From Paenibacillus pabuli (GTDB lineage Bacteria > Bacillota > Bacilli > Paenibacillales > Paenibacillaceae): DNA of 64,000 nucleotides. The translations under genes were made by a program, and so were the position numbers. The stretch covers positions 992,001-1,056,000 of the forward strand of contig NZ_JBDOIO010000005.1 in NCBI RefSeq assembly GCF_039831995.1. Reading direction: 5' to 3'. This document shows, one piece after another, positions 47,308 to 55,481 of the stretch (its first letter is position 1; each line of letters starts with the position of its first letter). Under the pieces are notes generated by a model that was not told where the DNA came from, ran no database searches, and was given only the letters and a program-made list of their open reading frames with translations.

Positions 47308-48107
47308 AACAGGCCAAACAGCTTGCAATGGTGACCACCCTGGTAATGATGGTGTTTGGTCTGGCATTCTCCTTTTTGACGGTTCAGACCGCCTCGGCAG
47401 CCGAAAGTAAAAATCTCATCTATGATGAGGCCAATCTGCTGAGTGAGCAGGAGAAAAGTGAATTGAATGCACTGGCGAATGAATATGGTGCCGAGAGACA
47501 GACGGATTTTATTATTTTTACTTCTAATAATGAAGAGCACAAGAATGAAGAATTGCTAACGGAGGATTTCTACGACGAGCGAGCGCCCGGTTACGATAAG
47601 GCTCACGGAAACACGGTCATTTTGACACTTGATATGTACAATCGAAAAATGTATTTGGCTGGCTTTTACAAAGGAGAAGAGTATATCGACAACGGGAGGG
47701 CTGTTAAAATTACAGCCAAAATAGCCCCGGATGTAACGGACGGGAATTATAGACTGGCTTTTGAAAAATATCTGGACCTGTCCTATGAATATATGGGAAT
47801 TAAGCCTGGTGTGAACCCGGATAACATTCTTTTCAAAACCTGGTTTCAACTCGCTGCATCCTTGGCAATCGGAGGAATCGTTGTTGGTGTGATGGCCTAC
47901 CGTTCAGGAGGGAGGGTTACCGTCAATCGAGCGACATATGAGGATTCCGGTTCCTCCAGTGTCATTGATCGTCAGGATCGGTATATCCGTACAACGGTCA
48001 CCAAACAAAAAATAGAAAGAAACAATAACAACGGCGGCGGAGGCGGCGGTGGTGGAGGTACCACCCGAGGCGGCCATTCACATAGCGGCAGCAGTAGATC
48101 TTTTTAG
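47304..48107 (+). CDS. ydjH: YdjH-type TPM-domain membrane protein
   Basis: 267 aa from GTG 47304, placed after GGGAGGTGG and overlapping the previous stop by four bases. A signal/anchor helix (9-32) is followed by an extracellular TPM domain (38-170, IYDEANLLSEQEKSELNALAN...). A second helix (about 195-215) leads to a cytoplasmic tail ending in a glycine run and GGHSHSGSSRSF. TPM proteins of this type partner with YdjG and PspA in envelope stress. The enzyme activity, if any, is unknown. Confidence 0.88.
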   Translation: MKQAKQLAMVTTLVMMVFGLAFSFLTVQTASAAESKNLIYDEANLLSEQEKSELNALANEYGAERQTDFIIFTSNNEEHKNEELLTEDFYDERAPGYDKAHGNTVILTLDMYNRKMYLAGFYKGEEYIDNGRAVKITAKIAPDVTDGNYRLAFEKYLDLSYEYMGIKPGVNPDNILFKTWFQLAASLAIGGIVVGVMAYRSGGRVTVNRATYEDSGSSSVIDRQDRYIRTTVTKQKIERNNNNGGGGGGGGGTTRGGHSHSGSSRSF

Positions 48108-48143
48108 CATATAAAGGACCACATAGAAGGGATGGGAACGAGT

Positions 48144-49166
48144 ATGGGATTTTTCAAAAATCAATTTTCGAATGTAGTAGAATGGGAAGAATTCAGAGAC
48201 GACATGATTTTTTGGAAATGGAGCAACCGGGAGATCAAGAAGGGCAGTAAACTGATTATCCGTTCGGGTCAGGATGCGATCTTTTTGAACAACGGAAAGG
48301 TTGAGGGAATCTTTGAAGATGAGGGCTCATTTAATATCGATTCTGAGATCATTCCGTTTCTATCTACATTAAAAGGGTTTAAATTCGGGTTCAACAGCGG
48401 CATGCGGGTCGAAGTGCTGTTTGTGAATACAAAGGAATTTACCGTTCGGTGGGGAACGCAAAGTCCTGTACTGATTCCGACACCTCAGCTTCCGGGCGGA
48501 ATGCCGATTCGGGCCAATGGTACGTTCAACTTCAAGGTGAGTGACTACGTCACGCTCATTGATAAAATTGCCGGCATCAAGCAGAGCTATCTGGTCGAGG
48601 ATGTCAAAATTCGCATGACTTCTGTACTGGATCAGCTGCTTATGAAGTGGATTAGCCGTGAGGGCAAGGATATGTTCAACCTGCAGGCGAACGCGTCGGA
48701 GATTGCAAAAGGCATACAAGAAGACCTGGATATGCAAATGATGGACATCGGAATCGGCATTACCGGATTCCAGGTGATGAGTTTCAATTACCCACAAGAG
48801 ATTCAGGATATGATTACGAAGACCGCTTCGCATGAGATGATCGGTAATCTGCAGAAATACCAGCAGGTTAGCATGACGGATGGCATCGCATCCGGCAAGG
48901 TGAAAGGCGGCGGCGCAGCATCGGATATGGCGGGCATGATGATGGGCATGAATATGGCTAACGAAATGATGAAGAACATGAACCAGAATCAAGGCCAGAA
49001 TCAAAATAATAATAACAACAGTTCAGGCCAAAATACGGATCAACCATCCGCGCCCAAGGGAGGAGCTTCTTCTGAGGGGGTCAAGAAGCCGAACTTCTGT
49101 CCCAACTGTGGTGCCAAAAATGAAGGAGCCAACTTCTGTCCGAACTGTGGTCAAAAGCTGGTTTAA
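48144..49166 (+). CDS. ydjI: YdjI-type SPFH-domain protein with C-terminal zinc ribbon
   Basis: 340 aa from ATG 48144 (a nearer in-frame ATG at 48132 is too close to AAGGG). The SPFH/virion-core-like part covers 20-240 (GFFKNQFSNVVEWEEFRDD; FVNTKEFTVRWGTQSPVLIPTPQLPGG region). A Met/Gly/Asn/Gln-rich linker follows. The protein ends in a zinc ribbon CPNCGAKNEGANFCPNCGQ. It is the last gene of the pspA operon and is expected to act with YdjGH on the membrane. A strong terminator follows. Confidence 0.9.
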   Translation: MGFFKNQFSNVVEWEEFRDDMIFWKWSNREIKKGSKLIIRSGQDAIFLNNGKVEGIFEDEGSFNIDSEIIPFLSTLKGFKFGFNSGMRVEVLFVNTKEFTVRWGTQSPVLIPTPQLPGGMPIRANGTFNFKVSDYVTLIDKIAGIKQSYLVEDVKIRMTSVLDQLLMKWISREGKDMFNLQANASEIAKGIQEDLDMQMMDIGIGITGFQVMSFNYPQEIQDMITKTASHEMIGNLQKYQQVSMTDGIASGKVKGGGAASDMAGMMMGMNMANEMMKNMNQNQGQNQNNNNNSSGQNTDQPSAPKGGASSEGVKKPNFCPNCGAKNEGANFCPNCGQKLV

Positions 49167-49183
49167 CATAACGGTATTTAAGA

Positions 49184-49227
49184 AGGGCTCACATCGGAGT
49201 GGAAACTCCGTATGGAGCCTTTTTTTC
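49184..49227 (+). terminator. Terminator of the pspA-ydjGHI operon
   Basis: GGGCTC with GAGCC and an inner CGGAGT with ACTCCG, followed by TTTTTTTC. Confidence 0.88.
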
Positions 49228-49254
49228 TTTTGTTATTTCATTTTGATAAAAGTG

Positions 49255-49283
49255 TTGACAATAACTCAAAAATGATTTATCTT
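49255..49283 (+). promoter_or_regulatory. Promoter of the DUF896 gene
   Basis: Perfect -35 TTGACA (49255-49260), 17 bases, TATCTT (49278-49283). The -10 is the left arm of an 18-bp inverted repeat. Confidence 0.65.
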
Positions 49284-49295
49284 TAATTTAAGATA
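49278..49295. promoter_or_regulatory. Inverted-repeat operator 1 (TATCTT-N6-AAGATA)
   Basis: TATCTTTAATTTAAGATA overlaps the -10 of the DUF896 promoter. A sister site with the same arms and spacing lies before the dioxygenase gene. The layout resembles MarR-family operators such as the MhqR box ATCT-N8-AGAT. Confidence 0.6.
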
Positions 49296-49361
49296 TTTAA
49301 TTCAAAGGAAAATGACACCAAGAAAAATATCTGAATCCAAATTACAAGGAGAGAGATCAAG

Positions 49362-49592
49362 ATGATGATTCCAACATTGACCAGAATAAATGAACTTTCC
49401 AGAAAAGCTAAAGAGGCAGAACTGACAGAGATGGAGAAAGCGGAACAAATTCGTCTGCGCCAGGAATACCTGCAAATCTTTCGCGGTTCGATCAATGATA
49501 TTCTGCTGAATGTCACCATCTATGATCCGAACGGCGATGACGTTACTCCGGATAAACTGAAACAGGAACAGGCAAGCCAAAATAACAACTAA
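49362..49592 (+). CDS. DUF896 (YnzC-type) small protein
   Basis: 76 aa behind AAGGAGAG. Family features: LTRINELSRKAKEAELTEMEKAEQIRLRQEYLQ, a helical hairpin, followed by FRGSINDILLNVTIYDPNG. Members such as Bacillus YnzC are small cytoplasmic helical proteins linked to the SOS regulon there. Here a paired operator suggests joint control with the dioxygenase gene instead. Confidence 0.88.
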   Translation: MMIPTLTRINELSRKAKEAELTEMEKAEQIRLRQEYLQIFRGSINDILLNVTIYDPNGDDVTPDKLKQEQASQNNN

Positions 49593-49607
49593 ATTCAATC
49601 GGTCATA

Positions 49608-49625
49608 TATCTTAATTTAAAGATA
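49608..49625. promoter_or_regulatory. Inverted-repeat operator 2 (TATCTT-N6-AAGATA)
   Basis: TATCTTAATTTAAAGATA lies 73 bases before the dioxygenase start. Arms and spacing equal operator 1 at 49278. Confidence 0.6.
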
Positions 49626-49697
49626 ATACAAATTACAATAAATAATAAATGGCTTAAACCACCATATCCCATTCGAAAATCCAAGGAGGAATTTTTT

Positions 49698-50654
49698 ATG
49701 ACACTTCAAACTGCAGGTATCCACCATATTACGGCTTTTGCGGGAGATCCACAGGCCAATGTCGACTTTTACGCAGGGGTTCTGGGACTACGTCTTGTGA
49801 AAAAAACAATTAACTTCGATGCACCAGACGTGTATCATCTGTACTTCGGGGATGAAAAAGGCAGCCCGGGAACCATTATTACCTTCTTCCCGTCTGCCGG
49901 ATCACCTCGGGGCAAAATTGGCGGTGGCCAAGTGGGCATTACCTCTTATGTCATTCCACCTGGGACTATTGGCTTCTGGCAGGATCGGTTGGAACGGTAT
50001 AACATTGAGGTAACCAAAACAAGTCGCTTCAACGAAGAGCTTCTCCAATTCGAAGACAGCGAAGGCCTGCGGCTTGAACTTGTTGAACGGGAAGAAGGGG
50101 CTGCCAGCACATGGGAGCATGAAGGAATTCCGGCAGACAAAGCCATCAAAGGCTTCGGCGGTGCAGTCTTGTTCAGTGTGAATCCACAGAGAACAATGGA
50201 TGCGCTGGAGAACATTCTGGGATTTGTCAGAGTGGATGAAAATGAAGAGTATGCCCGTTTCCGTTCCAGCGGAGATATCGGTAACGTCGTGGACGTTCCG
50301 GTTACGCGGATACCTCTGGGTGTAGGCGGCTCAGGCACAGTACACCACATTGCGTGGCGTGCCAAAGATTTTGAAGAGCATGAGGCATGGAGAGGGGCCG
50401 TATATCAATATGGCTACCAACCTACCCCAGTCCGTGACCGTCAATATTTTAACGCCATCTACTTCAGAGAAGCAGGCGGAATCCTGTTTGAGATTGCGAC
50501 AGATCCACCGGGATTTGCCAAAGATGAACCTGCCGATGCACTCGGACAAAAACTGATGCTGCCGGAGTGGTTCGAACAATACCGTGAACAAATTGAAGGC
50601 AATCTGCAGCCGATTGTGGTAAGAACATTGGAACCTGCAACAGCTGCTGGGTAA
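49698..50654 (+). CDS. VOC-family ring-cleaving dioxygenase (MhqO/MhqE-like)
   Basis: 318 aa with two glyoxalase-fold halves. Metal ligands are likely His in GIHHITAFAGDP (residue about 8), His in TVHHIAWRAKD (about 215) and Glu in GILFEIATDPPGF (about 263). Related Bacillus enzymes detoxify quinones and catechols and are controlled by the MarR-type repressor MhqR; the operator at 49608 fits that. AAGGAGG precedes the ATG. Confidence 0.9.
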   Translation: MTLQTAGIHHITAFAGDPQANVDFYAGVLGLRLVKKTINFDAPDVYHLYFGDEKGSPGTIITFFPSAGSPRGKIGGGQVGITSYVIPPGTIGFWQDRLERYNIEVTKTSRFNEELLQFEDSEGLRLELVEREEGAASTWEHEGIPADKAIKGFGGAVLFSVNPQRTMDALENILGFVRVDENEEYARFRSSGDIGNVVDVPVTRIPLGVGGSGTVHHIAWRAKDFEEHEAWRGAVYQYGYQPTPVRDRQYFNAIYFREAGGILFEIATDPPGFAKDEPADALGQKLMLPEWFEQYREQIEGNLQPIVVRTLEPATAAG

Positions 50655-50756
50655 TGGACAATATAAACCATAGCGGCCAGAACGATGTTCCGGCCGCGAA
50701 TGGATTAACTTTTACATAAGGCACATAATGACTTGAAATCAAAGGAGCATCGAAGG

Positions 50757-51845
50757 ATGATGGAGAAAAAGGTTACCTGGCTGGAGCTGTTTTACGATCT
50801 GCTCTTCGTCGCAGCCGTATCCAAAGCAGGTCATGTCCTGCTGCATGCCGAGCACGGCGTCATTACGTTTGAATATCTAATGAAATTTGTATTGATCTTC
50901 ATCCCCGTCTGGTGGGCATGGGTGGGACAGACCCTATTCATTAATCGATACGGTCAGGATGTCCTCAGCCATCGCATCTTTCTCATCCTTCAGCTTCTGT
51001 CGGTTCTCGTGATGACGGCAAGTCTTTCGACCCATTTTGATCAGTATTACCTGTCATTCTTCGTAGGGTATATCGGTTCGAGGGCGTTTACCGCGATTCA
51101 GTATCTTACGGTTCACAAGTCCAAAAGCCCACATCAACAACAGGCGGCCCGCTATCTGGGGATCTGCTTTATCATCGGTATTCTAATCTCCTCCGGTTCC
51201 CTGTTCTTCGATTCATGGGTGCGCTACGTCGTGCTGTATGCGGGGATTGCGGTAGATATCGTGCTTCCGCTGATTGGACGCAAAAATCTGGTAAAGGTAC
51301 CGATTCAGACGCATCACCTGCTCGAACGCTTTGCACTCTTTACACTCATCCTGCTCGGTGAGTCGGTAGTTAGTATTATTGCTGTACTGCAGGCCGATCA
51401 CTGGGATCTGAGATCCATCCTGTTTGCCGCCTTTACTTCCATATTCGTCATTGCGATGTGGTGGCAGTATTTCGATAACGTGGAGAAAAAGGTCAGCAAG
51501 GAAATTCAGACGGCCGGGCAAGCGATCATCTATGGCCATCTGTTCATCTACATTTCAATGAGCATGATCGCTGCTTCAATTCAGCTGCTGTACCTGAATG
51601 AGCTTAATTATGTATTCATGCTGGGATTTGGCTTCGGATCTGTACTGCTCTACTTCTTGTCGACCTCGCTCGTATTTCATCGTTACCGACATGCACACTC
51701 AAGACTTCGTCCGTTTCATCTGGTAACGATGGTTGGCGTGCTGGCTGCATTTGTCATTGTGGATCTGATCTATCAGGTTCCGAACTACGTTATCGTGGGT
51801 GAAGATATGTTATTCTTTCTTCTATATGCGAAGCTGACGACTTAA
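50757..51845 (+). CDS. ltrA: LtrA-family membrane protein (low temperature requirement A)
   Basis: 362 aa from ATG 50757, after AAAGGAG. It begins with the family signature KVTWLELFYDLLFVAAVSK and has about ten to eleven membrane helices with a conserved FTLILLGESVVSI segment. LtrA proteins were linked to growth in the cold in Listeria; the molecular function is unknown. The gene stands alone and is followed by a terminator. Confidence 0.9.
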   Translation: MMEKKVTWLELFYDLLFVAAVSKAGHVLLHAEHGVITFEYLMKFVLIFIPVWWAWVGQTLFINRYGQDVLSHRIFLILQLLSVLVMTASLSTHFDQYYLSFFVGYIGSRAFTAIQYLTVHKSKSPHQQQAARYLGICFIIGILISSGSLFFDSWVRYVVLYAGIAVDIVLPLIGRKNLVKVPIQTHHLLERFALFTLILLGESVVSIIAVLQADHWDLRSILFAAFTSIFVIAMWWQYFDNVEKKVSKEIQTAGQAIIYGHLFIYISMSMIAASIQLLYLNELNYVFMLGFGFGSVLLYFLSTSLVFHRYRHAHSRLRPFHLVTMVGVLAAFVIVDLIYQVPNYVIVGEDMLFFLLYAKLTT

Positions 51846-51867
51846 ATAGCGGATTGAAATTATATCG

Positions 51868-51903
51868 AAAGTCACGAACGGATTGCGTTCGTGGCTTTTT
51901 TTA
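51868..51903 (+). terminator. Terminator after ltrA
   Basis: AAAGTCACGAACG and CGTTCGTGGCTTT pair around GATTG and are followed by a T run. Confidence 0.88.
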
Positions 51904-52071
51904 ATTAACGATTTTTCTAAAATGCATGTCGACAATGTGAAAAAGCGGTTTCGTGAGTTATTTTCTTCTATAGAATCTGTTAATATGGGACTATGTACAA
52001 GTGAATCTACCAAATCATTGAATAGGATAACGATTCGTGAATTATGGGGATGACAATCAGGAGGGAAATCA

Positions 52072-54855
52072 TTGAGTACACATCAAATCGGAGTTCCATT
52101 GGAAGGGTTTGCAGAATTTAGCCGCACAGTTGCCGCAGAAGGCGCGGTGCTTTTGAAAAACGAGGGTCAGGTTCTTCCGCTTCGTGACAACGAAAACGTT
52201 TCAGTTTTTGGCCGGATTCAAGTCAACTACTATCGTAGTGGCACAGGTTCAGGCGGAAGCGTGCATGTAGCGTATACTACGAATCTGCTGGATGGGCTTC
52301 GTAGCAAAAAGAATATCACCGTTAATGAAGAGCTGGCCGCTGTTTATGAAAAGTGGATTGAGGAAAATCCATTTGATGATGGCGGAAAAGTGTGGGCCGC
52401 TGAACCTTGGAACCAGAAGGAAATGCCTTTGGCAGATGAGTTGGTTGCACAAGCGAGAAGCAAGTCCAGCAAAGCGATTGTCGTGATTGGGCGTACAGCA
52501 GGGGAAGATCAGGACAATGCCGATGCACCAGGCAGCTACCAGCTGACCGAAGATGAGAAAGCCATGCTGAAGCAGGTTACGACGCATTTTGAACACACCG
52601 TTGTGGTGCTGAATGTCTCGAATATTATCGATATGAGCTGGTTGAACGAAACGTATGTGCATCCGATTCAGGGCGTCATTTACTCCTGGCATGGTGGCAT
52701 GGAAGGTGGTAACGCGATTGCCGATGTACTCGCAGGTGACGTTACACCGAGCGGTAAGCTGACGGATACGATTGCCTATTCGATTGAAGATTATCCTTCG
52801 ACAAGCAACTACGGCAATGAGTTCAAGAACCTGTATCAGGAAGATATCTATGTGGGTTATCGTTATTTCGAAACGTTTCGACCTGAAAAGGTGCAATTTG
52901 AATTCGGTTACGGACTGTCTTATACGACGTTTGCCATTCAACCGCAAGATGCTCGCACGATTTCCACAGAAGGCCAAACCTTCATTGAAGTCCGTGTAAA
53001 CGTGACCAACTCGGGCACGACATATGCGGGTAAAGAGGTTGTACAGGTGTACTACGAAGCCCCGCAAGGCAAGCTCGGACAACCTGTGAAAGCACTGGCT
53101 GCCTTCGGCAAAACGGGACTGCTTCAGCCGGGAGAATCGGAGCTGCTGATCGTAAGCTTCCCGGTACATGCCATGGCATCCTACGATGATGCAGGTGTCA
53201 CGGGTCATGCTTCCGCTTACGTTCTCGAAGAGGGCACGTATCGATTGCATGTGGGTACCAGTGTGAAACAGGCAGAGCACATCGCAATTGACGGTCACGA
53301 AGGGTACATCGTAGAAACGATTCAATTGGTGGAGCAGCTGCAAGAAGCAATGGCTCCAACCGAAGACTTCACGCGGATGAAACCAGGTGTGCGCAAGGCG
53401 GATGGGTCGTACGAGCTCATTTATGTAGACGTGCCGAAGCGCCAGGTTTCCATGGCAGACCGGATTGAGCGGAACCTGCCGCAAACGCTGGAGCAAACGG
53501 GGAACCAGGGTTACAAATTGAGTGATGTCAAAAACGGAAAAGTAACTCTGGAAGCCTTCATCGCCCAATTGAGCGATCAGGATCTGGCTGCGATCGTGCG
53601 AGGCGAAGGGATGAGCAGTCCGCTCGTTACCTCCGGTACAGCATCCGCATTCGGTGGTGTCAGCGATAGCCTGTTTAACTACGGCATTCCTGTAGCCTGC
53701 ACAGCGGACGGCCCGTCCGGTATTCGTATGGATAGCGGGGAGAAAGCCACGCAAGTTTCGATTGGTACGCTGCTGGCAGCAACATGGAATACGGATCTGG
53801 TTGAAGAGCTGTACGTCATGGAAGGTCAGGAGCTGCTGAGAAATCAGGTGGATACCCTGCTCGGACCTGGACTCAATATTCGCCGCAGTCCGCTCAACGG
53901 TCGTAACTTCGAGTACTTCTCCGAAGACCCGCTGATCTCGGGTGTGTTTGCTGCAGCATGCACCAAAGGCATTATGAAGGGCGGATCCAACGCGACCCTG
54001 AAGCACTTTGCCTGCAACAATCAGGAGAAACACCGCAGCAAGGTTGATGCCGTAGTCTCGGAGCGTGCACTGCGTGAGATTTACCTGAAAGGGTTCGAAA
54101 TTGCCGTGAAACAAGGCGGCGCCAATTCCATCATGACCTCCTACAACCCGATCAACGGACACTGGGCTGCGTCCAACTACGATCTGAACACGACCATTCT
54201 TCGCGGAGAGTGGAATTTCGACGGGATCGTTATGACAGACTGGTGGGCCATTATGAACGATGTGGTCGAAGGTGGAGAAGCTGACCGTAAATACACAAAC
54301 TGGATGATCCGTGCCCAGAACGATCTGTACATGGTTGTCCCAAACTATGGTGCAGAGATTAACGGCTGGGATGATAACACGATTGAATCCTTGGCAAATG
54401 GAACCCTGACACGCGGAGAGCTGCAGCGCTCGGCGATCAATATATGCAAGTTCATCATGAATGCACCGGTTTCCTCGAGAAAACATGAAATTGTGGAGAA
54501 CGTGGCTTCATTCCAGGCCAATGCGTCCCTTGCTGCAGAAGAGGCTCAAGTTCTGGGCGAGAATGCACAGGTGAAGCCTGCTGTAAACGAGCCAGTCTAC
54601 ATGAAAGTGGACGAGGCAGGCCAATATCGGATTATCGTACAGATCATGTCCCCTGAGCCGGAACTGGCCCAAAGCGCATGTAATGTACTTTTGAACGATC
54701 AGTTGATGACAACCATTCAGACCAATGGTACAGAGGGCAAATGGATCAGACAGAAGCTTGTAAAAGTCGAGCTTGAAGTAGGACTGTATGAGTTGAAGCT
54801 GGACTTCACCAAACCGGGTCTACAGATTGACTGGATTGAATTCAAACAGGTCTAG
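52072..54855 (+). CDS. Glycoside hydrolase family 3 beta-glycosidase with permuted domain order
   Basis: 927 aa from a TTG start behind CAGGAGGGAAA. The order is unusual: the GH3 C-terminal domain comes first (20-260, VAAEGAVLLKNEGQVLPL ... FEFGYGLSYTTF), then an Fn3-like domain (270-410), then the TIM-barrel GH3_N domain (480-800) with LLGPGLNIRRSPLNGRNFEYF, KHFACNNQE and the nucleophile Asp in GIVMTDWW (about 723). A beta-sandwich like a carbohydrate-binding module closes the protein (about 835-927). There is no signal peptide, so it cleaves imported beta-linked oligosaccharides. This swapped order is known in some clostridial and Ruminococcus beta-glucosidases. Confidence 0.92.
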   Translation: MSTHQIGVPLEGFAEFSRTVAAEGAVLLKNEGQVLPLRDNENVSVFGRIQVNYYRSGTGSGGSVHVAYTTNLLDGLRSKKNITVNEELAAVYEKWIEENPFDDGGKVWAAEPWNQKEMPLADELVAQARSKSSKAIVVIGRTAGEDQDNADAPGSYQLTEDEKAMLKQVTTHFEHTVVVLNVSNIIDMSWLNETYVHPIQGVIYSWHGGMEGGNAIADVLAGDVTPSGKLTDTIAYSIEDYPSTSNYGNEFKNLYQEDIYVGYRYFETFRPEKVQFEFGYGLSYTTFAIQPQDARTISTEGQTFIEVRVNVTNSGTTYAGKEVVQVYYEAPQGKLGQPVKALAAFGKTGLLQPGESELLIVSFPVHAMASYDDAGVTGHASAYVLEEGTYRLHVGTSVKQAEHIAIDGHEGYIVETIQLVEQLQEAMAPTEDFTRMKPGVRKADGSYELIYVDVPKRQVSMADRIERNLPQTLEQTGNQGYKLSDVKNGKVTLEAFIAQLSDQDLAAIVRGEGMSSPLVTSGTASAFGGVSDSLFNYGIPVACTADGPSGIRMDSGEKATQVSIGTLLAATWNTDLVEELYVMEGQELLRNQVDTLLGPGLNIRRSPLNGRNFEYFSEDPLISGVFAAACTKGIMKGGSNATLKHFACNNQEKHRSKVDAVVSERALREIYLKGFEIAVKQGGANSIMTSYNPINGHWAASNYDLNTTILRGEWNFDGIVMTDWWAIMNDVVEGGEADRKYTNWMIRAQNDLYMVVPNYGAEINGWDDNTIESLANGTLTRGELQRSAINICKFIMNAPVSSRKHEIVENVASFQANASLAAEEAQVLGENAQVKPAVNEPVYMKVDEAGQYRIIVQIMSPEPELAQSACNVLLNDQLMTTIQTNGTEGKWIRQKLVKVELEVGLYELKLDFTKPGLQIDWIEFKQV

Positions 54856-54969
54856 GACAGGCATCCAGACATTTGGTGATGGGCATGTTGTCACTGGACA
54901 GGCTGACTGTTATGATGTTGTTAGGAGATCCTGGAATTCTGAACAATCTGGTCAGGAGTGTTGCGAAGG

Positions 54970-55161
54970 ATGAGAAGGTATAATTTTTGGAGTCCAATCC
55001 TGCTGATTGCAGTGGCGCTGATCGTAAGAAGCCTGGTAACCAACCTGGGCATTCTGTTTGGCATGTCACAGGAAGCAGCGAGTAGTATCGCCATGATTGC
55101 CATGGTGATTGCCGCACTTATTATGTTTAATCGAATGACGAAGGCTCGTCGCAAAAAATAA
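54970..55161 (+). CDS. Small membrane protein of unknown function
   Basis: 63 aa from ATG 54970 (AGGAG 11 bases upstream; GTG 54958 in frame). Two hydrophobic helices (7-25 and 35-52) and a basic tail TKARRKK. It lies 114 bases after the GH3 gene and before a terminator, so they may be cotranscribed. No family is recognised. Confidence 0.6.
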   Translation: MRRYNFWSPILLIAVALIVRSLVTNLGILFGMSQEAASSIAMIAMVIAALIMFNRMTKARRKK

Positions 55162-55201
55162 AAGAAGCCTGGATGACCGACAAAGAAATCCAAGGCAAGA
55201 G

Positions 55202-55227
55202 GACACCCTGCGGGGTGTCTTTTTTTG
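55202..55227 (+). terminator. Terminator after the small membrane protein gene
   Basis: GACACCC and GGGTGTC pair around TGCG and are followed by eight T. Confidence 0.9.
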
Positions 55228-55332
55228 TATTGACGTTCTGAACCTAACGTTTTAGACTAAACCTAAATCATAATAACGATGTATCGATAACAAAAATAAC
55301 AAATTGTGATCATCCAAAGGAGATTCCATTCG

Positions 55333-55425
55333 ATGGATAGTCCGCGTACTCCACTGGTTGTTCCCTTTTCAGTCGATAATGGCCGGACTTGGGGTGATGA
55401 ATTCGTACTGGAACCTGACCGTTAA
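55333..55425 (+). pseudogene. Short BNR/sialidase-like fragment
   Basis: A 30-codon frame with a good ribosome site (AAAGGAG, ATG 55333) reads VPFSVDNGRTWGDEFVLE near its end. This matches the SxDxGxTW Asp-box of sialidase-type propellers. A single Asp-box cannot fold alone, so it is probably the remnant of a deleted glycosidase gene. Confidence 0.35.
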
Positions 55426-55440
55426 CCCATAGTGATAAGT

Positions 55441-55481
55441 AAGGACCGCAATTGCGCGAGTGATGCGCTTTGTCGGTCCTT
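55441..55481. terminator. Hairpin at the end of the AraC-type gene
   Basis: AAGGACCG and CGGTCCTT enclose a second stem GCGC/GCGC. It overlaps the stop of the minus-strand AraC gene. T tails are weak on both strands. Confidence 0.4.

Noticed and set aside
51930..51965. A cre site upstream of the GH3 gene (AAAAAGCGGTTTCG region)
   Set aside because: Too many mismatches to the consensus, including at its outer positions.
52249..54486. A 745-codon open frame on the minus strand
   Set aside because: It lies wholly inside the GH3 gene, whose motifs, start and codon use are convincing. The minus frame has no ribosome site and no recognisable domain.
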